DNA from: Irpex lacteus | Taxonomy: Eukaryota > Basidiomycota > Agaricomycetes > Polyporales > Irpicaceae | Assembly: GCA_001986395.2 (NCBI GenBank) | Contig: MQVO02000005.1 | Span: 744,001-808,000, forward strand | DNA length: 64,000 bases | Direction of reading: 5' to 3' | In this document: piece after piece, positions 12,473 through 27,317 of the stretch | How the letters are laid out: every line of letters starts with the position of its first letter | How positions within the stretch are numbered: position 1 is the first letter of the stretch | Position numbers and translations under genes: made by a program | The notes under the pieces: generated by a model | Databases searched by the model: none | What the model was told of the DNA's origin: nothing | The model's input: only the letters and a program-made list of their open reading frames with translations

Positions 12473-14786
12473 CTAATCGTCGAACAACGGCTTGAACACC
12501 TGCATGAACGTCCTCGTTAGCTTCATCTCGAAATACCCATCAACAATAACAATCCTCAGACAAAATAACGCACCTTGGATACATCCGCCGATCCAGCACC
12601 TGACATCCCAAGTTCAGACCGAGGCTGAGTAGGCCCAAACTGCGTCTGTGTCTCCGTCTCATCGTAGTACAACCCGAAACTGCTCTCTCTATCTTGTGCC
12701 TGAGCCTGGTCACCAGGAACCAAGGAGTCCTCATCGTCAGCGAGCTGGTCGATCTCCTCCGAGTCGCCAAAGAAGGAGGAGGAGTTGGGGTTGGGGTTCT
12801 GTGCTTCTTGCATTTGTACGTCCTCATCTGCATCTCCGTTTCTAGTGTCCGATCTTGAGCTCAGATTCCTAGATACGCCAGAAGGTTTCTTGGAGGATGT
12901 GTGAGTGTGTGTGTCTACAGCCTCGGATTCATCGTCCAACTCGTCTCCATCCTCCATCATCCTGTCGAACTCGTCCGCGTCCATTCCCTCGAGCATACCC
13001 CACCCCGAATCATGAATGGCCTGCGAGAGCTGTGAGCCCGGCAAGAACAGTGGTTCCTTCTTCTTTCCCTGTTCGTCCCGTGGAGATAACGCGGACGCGG
13101 ATCCGTGGGGTAGAGACGGGGGAGGCATCGAAGCGGGTGGAGGAGGAGTCAGAGGCGGGATAATTGCGTTCACCAACGCCTGAGACCGCGACAGGAACGA
13201 CGACGACGGAGGCCGTCTTTGGCTGGTATGCACCATCTCGCGAGCTATAGACTCCCTGTCAGCCTTGACGGCCGCTTTCATGGGACGTTTTCTTGAGGAC
13301 GCAACCGAAGATGCGCGACTTCCGGCCTGGACATCGCGTATGGCGTACAAGGAGTCATCATCCGCATCGTTTCTATCTCCGCCATCGTTCAAGTTATCGG
13401 TGCCCTCCTCGGCTTCCGCGTCAAGTTCACTCCCTCGCTTCCGCTTCCCGCTCGGTATCCTATACTGCTGCTGCTGCTGTGGTCGTTGTACAACTTTCGC
13501 GGTGCGGCCATTCTGCTGCCCGCGTGAAGATGCGTGCGAGGACGGGGGGTTGTCAGCGTCGATGATCTGGGAGGTGGCGATGACGAACAGCGTGTCTGCG
13601 AGGTCTCCTTCGATTTCGATGTAGATGGGGGAGGTGGAGTCGAGGAAGCGGATGATTAGGTTGAGGCCGAGGTGCTCTGCGAGGAGGAGAGTGGCCTGTG
13701 TGTAGGAGATGTAGCGTGGCCGTGAGTCAAGTGTATGGTAGATGGATTCTGGGATGGGATATACCTGAAATTCTCGGATGTGGAAGCAGATCGACACGGG
13801 AGGATCGAAGACGTCGTATACCTCGAACTCTGAGGCACTGAGGGAGAGTTCTGTGGTCAAGCCTTTCCCTATTGTTACCATGAATGAATTCGAATCGTGC
13901 GTTACAAGAAAGGAAAGGAAGAGTATCGCACCCTCGGCTTCAAGACTCGCATCTTGGCCTCTCAGGAATATCTCTTGGTCTTCGAATTTCCATATCAACT
14001 TGGGATCGTACTTTGGCCCTCTCGGGAACGGAAAGTGTTCGATGAGGTCTCTGATCGCTTTCGGTGCGACCGTCAGACGTGATTCATCTGGTGAGTCGCT
14101 CGTACTGGGCATCACCAGCTCTGTTGAATGAAGTAGTAACCTGTGGGTCTTTACAACACCTATGTTATAGCGACAAAAGTCAGAATCAGGAGTTCATCTT
14201 GAAGGTGGTGACCACGGAAGGTAGATACCGTGTTTGCAGTAGAGACGCACAATCAATCTGCTCTCGAGGCTATCATGTTCCGAGTCGTCAGCGTTGTTCC
14301 CTGGCTCGTGCTCGCCGCCTTCTACGATCGACAGTTCGCATTTATCTGCAGCTTTCTCGACCGTGCGATGTTTCAGAATGGCCAGTAGTGACTATATGCG
14401 CGTAAGTTCAATAGAAACTCTTTGAGCACTCTATTCCGAAACAAATCACTCGTCTCACCTTTGCGTTCACCTGGCCTTGCGGTCCATGCACATCACCCTC
14501 CCTCGCGGGCTGTGCATGAAATCTACTGAAAAAGGGACGGTTGTACCTGAACCGACAGTAGGCAGTTGCTGTCGTGTTGGTGGCTGAAAACGTCAAAGAC
14601 TCTGGTGTGGTGTACATGACCACGTCGTCGCCGTATTTTGCGAGACATGTGAGTGCTTTGATCACGTCTGTCAGAGGTCAGGGATGCACGACATTCGGAT
14701 GAGTTTTGTTATGGAAACATATCAAGTTTGAAGGGAACACACGGATGCGTACGTTTGAGGGAGTTAATGTCCAGCGATGCCTGCAT
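12473..14786 (-). CDS. RAD9: RAD9, 9-1-1 checkpoint clamp subunit
   Basis: By homology this is a subunit of the PCNA-like Rad9-Rad1-Hus1 ring, which loads at damaged DNA and activates the checkpoint kinases. Exons on the minus strand: 14753-14786, 14459-14667, 14229-14391, 12574-14159, 12473-12499, giving 672 residues. The start MQASLDINSLK-HVIKALTCLAKYG is the classic Rad9 N-terminus. RLYCKHG then GVVKTHRL, and a second-domain region with KAIRDLIEHFP and EFEVYDVFDPPVSICFHIREF, match the two clamp lobes. From about residue 300 the tail is disordered, with a poly-Gln run, many Ser/Pro and acidic patches, as in Rad9 tails phosphorylated by checkpoint kinases. The last exon encodes only VFKPLFDD and the stop. 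RAD9 is divergent from the PAK gene. Confidence 0.95.
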
Positions 14787-15598
14787 GGTGGCAGTTTGGG
14801 GTGGTGAGCTCGACGATGAACACGACGACGAGCACGGCGAGCTCGACGTTGTCGGCGGTGAGCTCGCTGTCGAGGTCAGAGCGCGTCACAATGATCTGCA
14901 ATATTGTCGCGTTTCTTGTCACGGACACACGCTGGGTCACAGATCAATCACATGCGATAAATCTCCGTGTCACACTGGGAAGAGTGAAAATGAGCTGAAA
15001 AATGAACGAGAAAATTGAGATGGACGGTGTGCAGACTTGTGCAGATTTGCTTGGAACGAGCTTGGAATGGCGATGTGTCGGGGACTGATTTGCCTCCGTT
15101 GCTGGACTGCCCTAAAAGATTATCTTTCGCGTTACAGGCACCGAATGATAAGAAGCAGTTAAGCGGTGGATAAGAACTCGATAACAAACGGTTTGTTACC
15201 GGCCAATAGAAATGCAGGACATAATTGAAAAGGGTGCTTACATAAGATCGATGAGCTTAATTAGGACGTTACTTGAGCTGTCGTTTGTTGCCATCCCAGG
15301 AGAAGGGCGGCCACAACGACCTCTTTCATCGACCACCACGTCGTCAACACCGCCCAAGACATCGTCGACGCCGTCCACTGCCCGCCAGATACACCTGGGC
15401 CACGTCTCGGACACAGCGTACAACGCCTGACATCACGATTGGGATCGTTGCTAACGGAAACGTGCGGGCCTTGTTTCATCTTGTCGTCTGCAACAGCGAG
15501 GACACAACGAGCTCACCACGCCCCATCATTACCACATACAGTAAGCATCGCCCGCCTGCTGCACACCCACCCACGAGCCATCATCTTTTGGGATCGCC
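14787..15598. promoter_or_regulatory. Divergent promoter region, RAD9 / PAK kinase
   Basis: About 810 bases separate the two start codons. The RAD9 side has repeated GAGCTCG and GACGA motifs. The PAK side becomes C/T-rich towards 15598. No open frame here looks like a gene, and no TATA box is obvious on either side. Confidence 0.5.
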
Positions 15599-18258
<2,660 letters not shown>

Positions 18259-19691
18259 AGGCAGGAGGAGGCGCTGGCAGTCTGAGTTATGGATGCGCTC
18301 GCCCTCGTGATGTGTGGTATGGACTGACTGATGGACTGACGACTTGGGATTCCTTACATGCATATGTTTGTTGTATTTGTTTCGTTGCGGTCGAATCTCA
18401 CCCACCTTACCGTATGTCCTCGTTTTATCGTTCCTCGCATACGTAACATCACATTACACCACACCACACATGTTCGGTTTGTTTTTACTATCGATATCAC
18501 TCTAGTACTCGTTTCGTTTGCCTTTATTACTTCTCATTTTCTCACTCTTGCCGTGACATGTTAACTTTGTCTCTGAACCCATATATTCCGATCCGTTGAA
18601 GCAGATTATATATCGCCATGTCTTTTTTCGCGTTATCTGCACCCTTCGGGCGACATGCTATTTAGCTGTCAACATGAGGGTGACTTCACGTTCTGTGCAT
18701 CGTTGACGAAGACGTCCAGATCCTTTTGCTCATTGGCATGCATACAAGCGATTTAGATTCAGATATTCAACCATGGATATTGAAAACGCTCTGTCTACAT
18801 ACATACATACATACAAACTCCTACTATACGAAGAAGAAGAACAAGATATCTACTTAGAAAAGATGTACGGCGAACACAGACCATGACAGACCCCAGATAT
18901 ACAGGAGGGCCGACACTTCTCAAAAGTCGCCCCTTCGTTGCGTTGATTAGACGAACGAAGGTGGGTTGATTTTGGCGCTTCACCAGAACCGAGGGCAGGG
19001 TGGGTGTGTAAGCACTGCTCGGGCAGAAAGACGCCAGTGGTATGCATACGAGATACGAGAGAAAGAGAGAAGGGAAGCGAGAGAAGGAGGAGCGAGAGAG
19101 ACTGGATGGAGGCGGCGAGATTTGGGATGTAAGAAGATGGTATGGTATGTACGAGGGGAAGGAGGCGACGGGACTCCTCGATGGTTTCGTTCGCGTCCTT
19201 CTACCTTGCACTTTTTCCATGAGTGCGCGTGAAAGAGCCTCGTAGATGGCGGTTAACGATGCATATGCTGCTGGGGACAGTACCATGGAGATGAGCGAGT
19301 ATGATGAGCATTGAGAAGGTTGTGGTCGTGCAGAGAGAAAAATTGATCGTTTGGCGCACATATGAGCTGACCAAATTCGCGCAAATACAACATTCTCACG
19401 GTAGATTAACACGATAGATTAGCGCCTGGATGGTCATAGTGACTACTACGTACATGTACCACTGCCTGGTGCCAATGCTACAGTATGTAAGTACTAATAA
19501 TTATAACAGCTTATCTTGTGCCCAACAATTTTTCGAGAACTCAAAGTCGCATATGTGTGCAATGTGCATAACGGCCGATACATCCCATCAGAGCTCTGTC
19601 CGTAATAAGGAGGAGGTAAAAAGCAGCTCCTTCTACAGCTCTCGTGATGGTCCTGCCAGCAGTAAAAGACGAACGCCAACGTTGTTTCCCT
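18259..19691. other. Intergenic region after PAK kinase
   Basis: T-rich 3' flank, with a short TACA tetranucleotide run near 18799-18814. A 205-codon minus-strand frame at 18795-19412 contains a helical-looking stretch (MVLSPAAYASLTAIYEALS). It is otherwise low-complexity and I could not resolve it into a gene. Confidence 0.45.
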
Positions 19692-20432
19692 TTATGGATT
19701 TGACCCACTCCCGACCTGGAACACCTTCGAGTTAGCAGGACTCGGACTCCACCGCGATGTCCGACTCCAACAAACCCTGGGATCTCTTGGTCGGCTGTGT
19801 GTTTTGAGTTGAGTGGATGGGATTCTAAGAAGGCGTGGGAGGGAGAGGGTGGATGGGAAGGGTTGGTGGGTGATGGACTGTTCAAGTTGGGTAGTGATGG
19901 AATCTAGTTCAAGTTGGTCTACGACTCGGATGTTCACAGCGACCCAAAACATTGATTCGAGGTCGTGTTTGATGCAGTGGGTGACTCGGACTCGGATTCT
20001 CGGGTCTGTGTACATGTGTATGCTACGCGCATGGCACGGTCAAAATCGTCCAGGATGAATGTGTGGTCTTTCCCGTCTCGCTGCTCTCGCAGGGTGTATA
20101 GGATGTTGCTGACGCTGCAGGATGTGTGTGATGTATCGCAGGTCGTGAATACCTGTCGTGACTCATGTTTATGAGCAGCACCACTTTATTCTTTATTTAG
20201 TGGAAGACGTACATTGGAACATTTGTAAGACCATAGTCTTCAGAAATCCCGGATTACGCGCGAGCTGTGTAGAGAGGGACACGTACATTGGTGTGACGAG
20301 CACGATTGCACCGGTATTCCGCACCGCTGAAGTGCTGGCGTATGCCACCAGCGATATCTGAGAGTTTCCAGGGCTTCGCCTTACCGAGGATTGCATGCGC
20401 AGGGAGGTGGTCGACGCCGTGTCTCGTCGCAC
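19692..20432 (-). pseudogene. FunK1 kinase remnant
   Basis: Broken minus-strand pieces match the FunK1 locus at 27.3-29.7 kb. At 20193-20300 the text YVSLSTQLARNP and TMVLQMFQC parallels YVPLSTQLTNNP and TMVLQMIKC there, with high base identity continuing into the following TGTACGTC. Near 20050-20160 a GIHDLRY start is followed by FILDDFDRA in another frame. At 19930-20000 CIKHDLESMFWVAV parallels SIKHDLESVFWVAL. The order is conserved but frames shift and long parts are missing, so this is a decayed inverted copy rather than a gene. Confidence 0.7.
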
Positions 20433-20670
20433 GTCTAACGGGCTTGACTTTGGGCTTTCTGTCTGTATATTGCAGCGATATTTCAGAGCGACGCCACGCC
20501 TGGAGTTTGTTGAAGGTGTTCTCGATTAACCACGGACACGTTCTGCGTCACATTAATATTGCTCGTATCCGCCAAAAAACTCGAGACTGCCTTGACGCGC
20601 TGCACGTGATCGCGTTAACAGCCATGGTCGCGTCCGCACTGGCAAGCGCTGCTCCTTCCCACACGCATCC

Positions 20671-23600
20671 ATGTCGCAGTCCTCAAAGCCACCCTCGAAG
20701 CAGCCAATCTCAGGTCTCCGGTCCGTCAAACGCGACTTTTCGTCCAATGCGCTGCCGTCGAGCAGCCAATCCAGCGACGACGTCCTCGCCCGCAAGGCCA
20801 CCACCAGCGCACAGGACAAGAGGCTCAAGATGATACAAGAGGCGTTGGCAGCCCCTGCGAAGGAGAATGCGAAGAGTCACAGTACGAGTGGGGGTGGTGG
20901 GGTGAAGAGGCCGAGTGCGAGTCTGGAGGAGTCTGCGACGAAGCGTAGGCAGCTGCCGTCCTCGTGGTCCCGCACGCCCAGTCAGAGTCGAAGCACGTTC
21001 TCGTCGTCGAGTGCGACCGTCACACAGACCTCGAGCGTCGTCGTTCCCGCATCTTCAGCCTCAAGCTCGTCAACGGGGAAAGTGGCGCCGATCTTCCTCA
21101 GCCAGGAACAGACGCATATACTCAAGCTCGTCGAAAAGGGCGAGAGTCTCTTCTACACCGGAAGTGCCGGTACGTCTCGAACTACGACCCTCTGTTGTTT
21201 CGTTTGTTCCATTACATTATTGCTGGTTTCCTTTACTTTGTGCACGTCTGCGTTGATTCTCCGCCCTTGCACGACGGGCGTCCCTCTCTTACCGTCTCGC
21301 TTTCATCCCTCTCTTACATCTGCACTGGCATCGCCGTCCTACTCTTCCCTTCCTTGCCTCACACTCCTCCTTCTCCCTCCCATTCATACCTCTCTTCACT
21401 TCAGTTCACCACTCTCCTGTGCTTGGTCATACTACCAGTGGTGCAATGTGCCAGTGCATATATGCTCGCACTTTACCTTACTTCCCTTCATTTTCACCAT
21501 TTCTCTGTCTTCTCGCGCAACTACCATCTGGCCTTACTTCCTTCGTTTCGTCTATTTATATATCGCGTGGCGAAACGCATTTCATTGCGTTCTATTGCGC
21601 TTACCGTCTCTCCTTTTATTATTCCTCAATTCTCAACCTTCTCGCTCCCCTTCCTCCATCGCCCTCCTTAATATCCCACACTTCTACACCTGCGCTCTCG
21701 GCATGTAGGACGTATTCTCCCCAGCCTGCGATTCCTTTCGTTCTATTTCTATAACCGCGCACCTCGTCCATCGTTCTGGCTTTCTTTATTCTTACCGCAC
21801 AACCCGATTTCGCGGTGTATGCTCTCCCTTTCTACTGTCCATTCCTTTTCTTCATCTCCGCTTCAGTGAGGGTTGCCTTGCCTCCTATCATCTCATCTCA
21901 TCTCATTCACCGTTCTTTTCGTCTGTTCTGGCCTGCTTTGATTCTTCGCCCTTCCCTCTCGCGTTACCTCTTGCCATCTCGCTTTTATACCCCTTCTACA
22001 TTTACATTTCTGTCCTCTACTCTTCCACTTCTTCGTCCTTGCCTCATACTCCTCCTTCTCATTCTCATTCATATCTCCCTTCACTTCGGTTCACCACTCT
22101 CGTGGTACCACCAGTGGCACACCCACTCTCGCTGCTGTGCCAGAGCATATAGTCTCGCACTTTACCTTATTTTACACTATTTCCCTATAACACCTGGGCA
22201 TCGAGCTGCACTACGTTTTTCTGTCCGTCTACTTTTGCGAGCAGCCCTCGTCTTATCTCCTTCCGTCCTACCTTCACTTCTTATCTTTCCCGACGTTCTC
22301 CAACGCCCTCCTTAATATCTCACATCTGACACCTGCGCTCGGCATGCACTCGCAGTAGGGAATATTCTCCCCGCCTGCTCTTTCTTTCCTTCTATTTCTA
22401 TAGCCTGCTCCAGTATCTCGTCCACGGCATCATTCTGGTGTTCTTCATTCTTACCGCGCAGTCTCTTACGAGCCGATTTCGCGGTGTTATGCTCTCCCTT
22501 TCATTCTTGTTCCCCCTTTGCTTCCTGTGGTCACTCTGCGAGACCGCTTCTGTGCGCATATACTGCCTGGCATCACGTTTGCCGCATACATCGCATTTTC
22601 ACCCGTATCCTGCATCTCACTCTTACTTTTCATACTCCCTCTCATCGCCACGTTCAATCGTTCTTCTTAACTTCTATCACTACACACGTTCACACCACTG
22701 TCGTGACCTGCGTTAATTCTTCGCCCTTGCACGACCCGCTTCCCTCTCGCATTACCTCTTGCCATCCCCCTTCTATATTACATTGCTATCCTCTATTCTT
22801 CCCTTCCTTGCCTCATACTCCCTTCTCCCTCTCATTCTCATTCATATCTCCCTTCACTTCGGTTCACCGCTCTTGTTAATACCACCAGTGGCACACCCAC
22901 TCTCGCTGCCGTGCTCGCGCATTACCTTATCTTCCTGCGCTCTCGGCATGCACTCGCAGCAGGACGTATCTTCCCCAGCCTGCTTTTTCTTTCTATAACC
23001 GCGCACCTCGTCCATCGTCCTGGTGTTCTTTATTCTTTATTCTTACCGCACAACCCGATTTCGCGGTGTTATGCTCTTCCTTTCGTTCCTGTTCCCTCTT
23101 CGCTTTGCCGTGGTCGCTTTTGTGCGCATATACTACCTGGCAGCGAGACACAGTCGTGCCAAACACTCCGTATATCTCCTTCTCCCCTTCCCTTTCATCT
23201 CCACGCCCTCCACTCATCCTCTCCTTCTCTCACCCCACCCACACACACACTAACCCCCCTCCTTTCATTCACCAGGAACCGGCAAATCCGTCCTCCTCCG
23301 CGAAATCATCCGCGTCCTCCGCAAACGCCACTCCAAAGCCCCCGACGCAGTCGCCGTCACCGCCTCCACCGGCATCGCCGCCTGCAACATCGGCGGGGTC
23401 ACCATCCATTCCTTTGCTGGTATTGGGATCGGTGTCGACGAGGCGGAGATGCTTGCGAATAGGATTAGGAAGAATAGGAAGGCGATGGGGAGGTGGCAGA
23501 GGACCAAGGTGTTGATTGTTGATGAAGGTGCGTGATTTGTGTTTGGGCTGTTGAGAGTTTTGGTAGGGAGAGACTGATTGGTGGTGGGGATAGTGTCGAT

Positions 23601-25334
23601 GGTGGATGCGGCGCTGTTCGACAAGCTCGCGAGGATTGGGTGTATACTGCGCAAGAGCGTCGAACCCTTTGGCGGCATTCAGGTGCGTTCTCTGCTCACT
23701 CATCCCGTATACACCCACTAACTCTAATTCTAATTCTATTGCTAACTCTAATTCTAATACTAATACTAACAATGATGATGTAGGTCGTAGTGACGGGCGA
23801 CTTCTTCCAGCTCCCGCCCGTGAACAAGGGCTCCGCTGCCGTTCGGTTCGCGTTCGAGGCCGAGTACTGGAAGCAGACGATCAAGAAGACGTTTAATCTT
23901 ACGCAGGTGTTTCGACAAAGAGATCCTCGTCAGTCCTCTTCGTTGTCTTCACCACTCTTCCTTTCCATTATCACTCTTCTTCATCTCCTTTCCTCTATCT
24001 TCGTCGCTCTCCCTCTCCCTTTTCATTATCATTGAGCTGCGACTGATGATCGATACTGATATTGCAGAATTCGTCGACATGCTCAACGAGATGCGCTTCG
24101 GACGGCTGTCGGCGAACTCGATCGCGCGGTTCAAGGCGCTGTCGAGGCCGCTCGAGTTTAACGACGGGGTCAGCGCGACTGAGTTGTAAGTCTCCTCCTT
24201 TTCCCTCCTTCCCCTTCCTCCTTCCCTCTTCTCTTCCCTCCTTCCCTTCCTTACTCCTTCCCTCTTGCCTCCCTCTCCACCCTCTTCACCGTCCCCCGCT
24301 CAATGCATGCTAACGCATCCTCGTTCGCAGATTCCCCCGCCGAGAAGACGTCGAACGCTCCAACACTCGGCGGATGCACGACATCCAAGGCGAGACGCGG
24401 ATGTACACCGCCAGCGAGGGCGGCGTGCTCGCGGGCACGGAGCAGGGCGCGAAGATGCTCGCGAACTTTATGGCGCCGGAGAAGCTTACTTTGAAGGTCG
24501 GCGCGCAGGTGAGTTGTATGCCATCCATATTTTCTCGCTCTCTATCTTTGGGAGTGCAGGGAGAGGAAGAGAGAAGACGGATGCTGATAAGACTCGTAGG
24601 TGATGTTGATCAAGAACATGGACGAGATGCTCGTGAACGGGAGCATGGGCACCGTCGTCGAGTTCGTCGAGCCCACGCAGTACCTCACCAACCCCGACGA
24701 CCCCACCTCCTCCTCCTCTCCCAACCCCTCTTCCACTAAACCCGCATCCTCCTCTGCTGCTAATTCCAAGCCTCCGTCAGCAAGTGGTGGTGGAAAGGGG
24801 AGTGCGTGTGTGGAACAGAAGTGGCCGGTGGTGGAGTTTTTGAATCCGAGGAGGAGGGTGCTGATCACGCCTGAGAGCTGGAAGACGGAGTTGCCGAGTG
24901 GGGAGGTGCAGGTTAGTCGGACGCAGGTGTGTAGACAGTCTTTTTTTCTACATTTACACTTCATGGGTTTTATCCTGTATGCTCACCTTGCAACACGCTC
25001 GACTAACACCCCTCCCAACGCTCGCTGCGCTCGCTAGCTCCCCCTGATCCTCTCCTGGGCCATGTCGATCCACAAATCACAAGGCCAGACCCTCGAGCGC
25101 GTGAAAGTGGACCTCGCGCGCATATTCGAAAAGGGCCAGGCGTACGTCGCGCTCTCGCGTGCGACGAGCTTGGAGGGCTTGCAGGTGCTTGGGTTTGATC
25201 CTGCCAAGGTACGCATGCATGCACTTTGAATGTATAAAGATGTATGCTCAGAGAACTGTTTGGGTTTGTAGGTGCAGGCGCATCCCAAGGTTGTGGAGTG
25301 GACGAAGACGTTGGAGGTTATTGAGGCTATGTGA
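20671..25334 (+). CDS. PIF1: PIF1-family 5'-3' DNA helicase
   Basis: Superfamily 1B helicase. By homology it removes telomerase, unwinds G-quadruplexes and maintains mitochondrial DNA. Exons: 20671-21169, 23276-23527, 23594-23682, 23784-23928, 24068-24185, 24331-24508, 24600-24926, 25038-25208, 25272-25334; 613 residues. The N-terminal 140 residues are Ser-rich and basic. Helicase motifs follow: [10 protein letters not shown], Walker A GSAGTGKS (about 164-171), Walker [26 protein letters not shown] and the C-terminal [11 protein letters not shown] with YVALSRA. Every motif expected of an active enzyme is present. The first intron is 2,106 nt and falls inside the first Gly codon of GTGKS. The other introns are 60-145 nt. 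A mitochondrial presequence is possible but not clear. Confidence 0.94.
21250..23160 (+). repeat. Three diverged tandem copies inside PIF1 intron 1
   Basis: The intron holds three imperfect C/T-rich units of roughly 580-770 nt. Anchor TTCACTTC(A/G)GTTCACC occurs at about 21395, 22080 and 22853. Anchor CGATTTCGCGGTG occurs at about 21805, 22474 and 23056. Between them the copies share a TTCGCCCTT block, a CCAGTGG-CACACC block, a CTCGTCCA block and a GTGCGCATATACT block. The open frames in this stretch are hydrophobic translations of pyrimidine-rich DNA, not genes. No transposase, terminal inverted repeat or target duplication was found. Confidence 0.8.
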
Positions 25335-25791
25335 GGTTGTTTGTGGAGTGTGATGGAAGGGTACGGGGTTCGACTTTCGACTTTGTGCTCTGTGCTTTCT
25401 GCTGTTGTTCGAGCCGTGGGATCGTACTACGCTACGTTATGCATAGCTTGTATGCTACCGACTGATGGAGCATTGTAGTTTTACATAGATGACTAGTGAC
25501 ATACTTTGTGCTGCGCTGTTGTTTCGGATTGCCAGACAGGATAGACAGGACTTCAATGGTGAGCCTACTGTAGTGAACAGTGCAGGCATCCTCATACGCT
25601 TTTCTATTCCTCTCCCTGCTGCTTTACACCAAGACATCCCAGTGTGACGGCTCTTGCGGCGGTCAAATGTTGAATATACAACGGCATTCCCTTTTTGGAA
25701 TCACCCTCGACGTGCGATCGAAGTCCCCTTTCACAGTCTGAATCCAGAGGTCGCATCAAAGCTCCCTTGTCCAGCCTCCACCACTGTCCCA
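25335..25791. other. Intergenic region PIF1 to unknown gene
   Basis: This holds the PIF1 3' flank and the promoter of the following gene. An in-frame extension without an ATG precedes the start at 25792. Nothing else is visible. Confidence 0.5.
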
Positions 25792-26710
25792 ATGTCAAAC
25801 GTTAACCCTACCAAACCTTGCGGTCTTCATGACTCTGAATTGCACAATTACCACATCACCCTCAACGAGGAGGATCCCCTTGTATTCTTCGGTGTGCAGG
25901 TAAGTAGGAAACACAGGTCTCCGCTCACCCGGTACAACCTAACAGTAATATCGCTTGCCCTACCACAGGAGCTACCTCAGCCAACAGTCGACCAAGAGCT
26001 GCTCACCAACCGTGATGCGGACGGTATGCAACAGAAACGATATGTCAAGCTGATGAACTACCTCCACTGGCCCGTGAACGCCTCCTCGGAACAAACCACC
26101 GTGCGAGAGTTTACCGTCCACCTATTCTCGGACATTCTTGATTATGATGGTCAGACCCGCCTGGTCAGCACGGGGGTCGACCTTCCGCTCGTTGTCAATG
26201 GCGAAACCAGACACATACCGACGGACATTTGTATCAATCATATGTCTACCCACGTTATTCTCCTCGTTGTCCAGGAGGATAAGAGGCTAGACTCGGAGGA
26301 CGCAGAGCCCTCCAGCGCACAGGCTCAGCTTGTAGCAGGAGCAGTCGCTGCCTTTGTCGCGAACAACGCGCGATTGGCCAAGGCTGGACTCGCCCCTCTG
26401 GAAGAGAAGGTGAGTCACTCGTGACTAAAAATGGCTGGCGTTGGTTTGTGTCTATAGCTGAGACGATCGTCAGGTCATCCCAGGTATTGTGATGGAGGGA
26501 ACTTGCCCTGTATTCTTCAAAATCCCTGTGACCAGCGATTTGGTCCACCACATCCGCCATGGGACGTACCCTCCCGAGGAAACTCGCGTGACCTATTGTT
26601 ACCCACCCCTTCCTCGTACAGACCTCCGGCGGAGTGAAGGGATGAAGCCCTTAGATAACAGGCGCGAGATTTTAAGGTGCTTTGAAGCGTTCAGAGCGAT
26701 TATGTTTTAG
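25792..26710 (+). CDS. Unknown protein, 261 aa
   Basis: Exons 25792-25899, 25969-26409 and 26474-26710 give 261 residues. The first intron is a multiple of three and has no stop, so reading through it would also stay open. The GTAAGT donor and CCACAG acceptor make splicing more likely. The protein is soluble and acidic in the middle, with no signal peptide, membrane helix or motif that I recognise. Features include YVKLMNYLHWPV, a segment HVILLVVQEDK and a C-terminal block with YPPEETRVTYCYPP. The composition fits a folded protein. It has the look of a lineage-restricted basidiomycete protein. No function is proposed. Confidence 0.7.
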
Positions 26711-27317
26711 TAGCGGCTATGCCACTATGTGACCATCTCTTCAAGTTGGTTTCTATCAGTATCATGACTCCACGCACTAGAGCACTGTACAGCCGGAACT
26801 TGCTAGAGATGTTCCATACGACAATATTGTCTGCTAATGTTGTAAGATCATGAATGAGAACAGTGTGATCAGAATGACTCAAAATCGACAGACCGCTAAA
26901 TCCTTGCAAATCGCCCCAACGGAAGGCTTCATCGACAGAGGCAAAGCAAGTTCTTCAGCCGGGATGGTCACGGTAGGGTCAAAATCAGACTTCGGAGTTT
27001 GATCTCAGATGTTGCGGATCAACACCCTGCATCAGCGCTCAGCGACTGCTCAAAGAGGCAGTTTTCACGGCCACGAGTCAACACAGTTTTCGAGTTCAAC
27101 ACTTTAAACAACTCATTATAATTGGCCGGATGGTGCACTGTCGCAGGCTTTTCGCCTTCTGCACTGAACATACGTATAAATACGTAAGCTCTTTCTATGC
27201 TACTCTCTGCTTGCTTCTCACGAGTGCATTTTTAGAGATTTGCCTGCCAACATAAGTACTTATCGACGACAACGAGGCTCCTTGAGCCGCTCCTAAACAG
27301 CAGGATAAACCATTGCG
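26711..27317. promoter_or_regulatory. Intergenic region with TATA box before FunK1
   Basis: No gene is seen. A TATAAA at about 27175 lies some 140 bases before the first ATG of the FunK1 locus, so the relic may retain its old promoter. Confidence 0.45.

Noticed and set aside
13460..13475. CTG repeat
   Set aside because: It is the reverse complement of a short poly-Gln run in RAD9, common in disordered tails.
18795..19412. 205-codon minus-strand frame
   Set aside because: Mostly low-complexity Ser/Pro/Leu; only one short helical stretch, and no family or clean exon structure.
21183..23217. Long overlapping hydrophobic open frames
   Set aside because: They are translations of the pyrimidine-rich PIF1 intron and are open in several frames at once.
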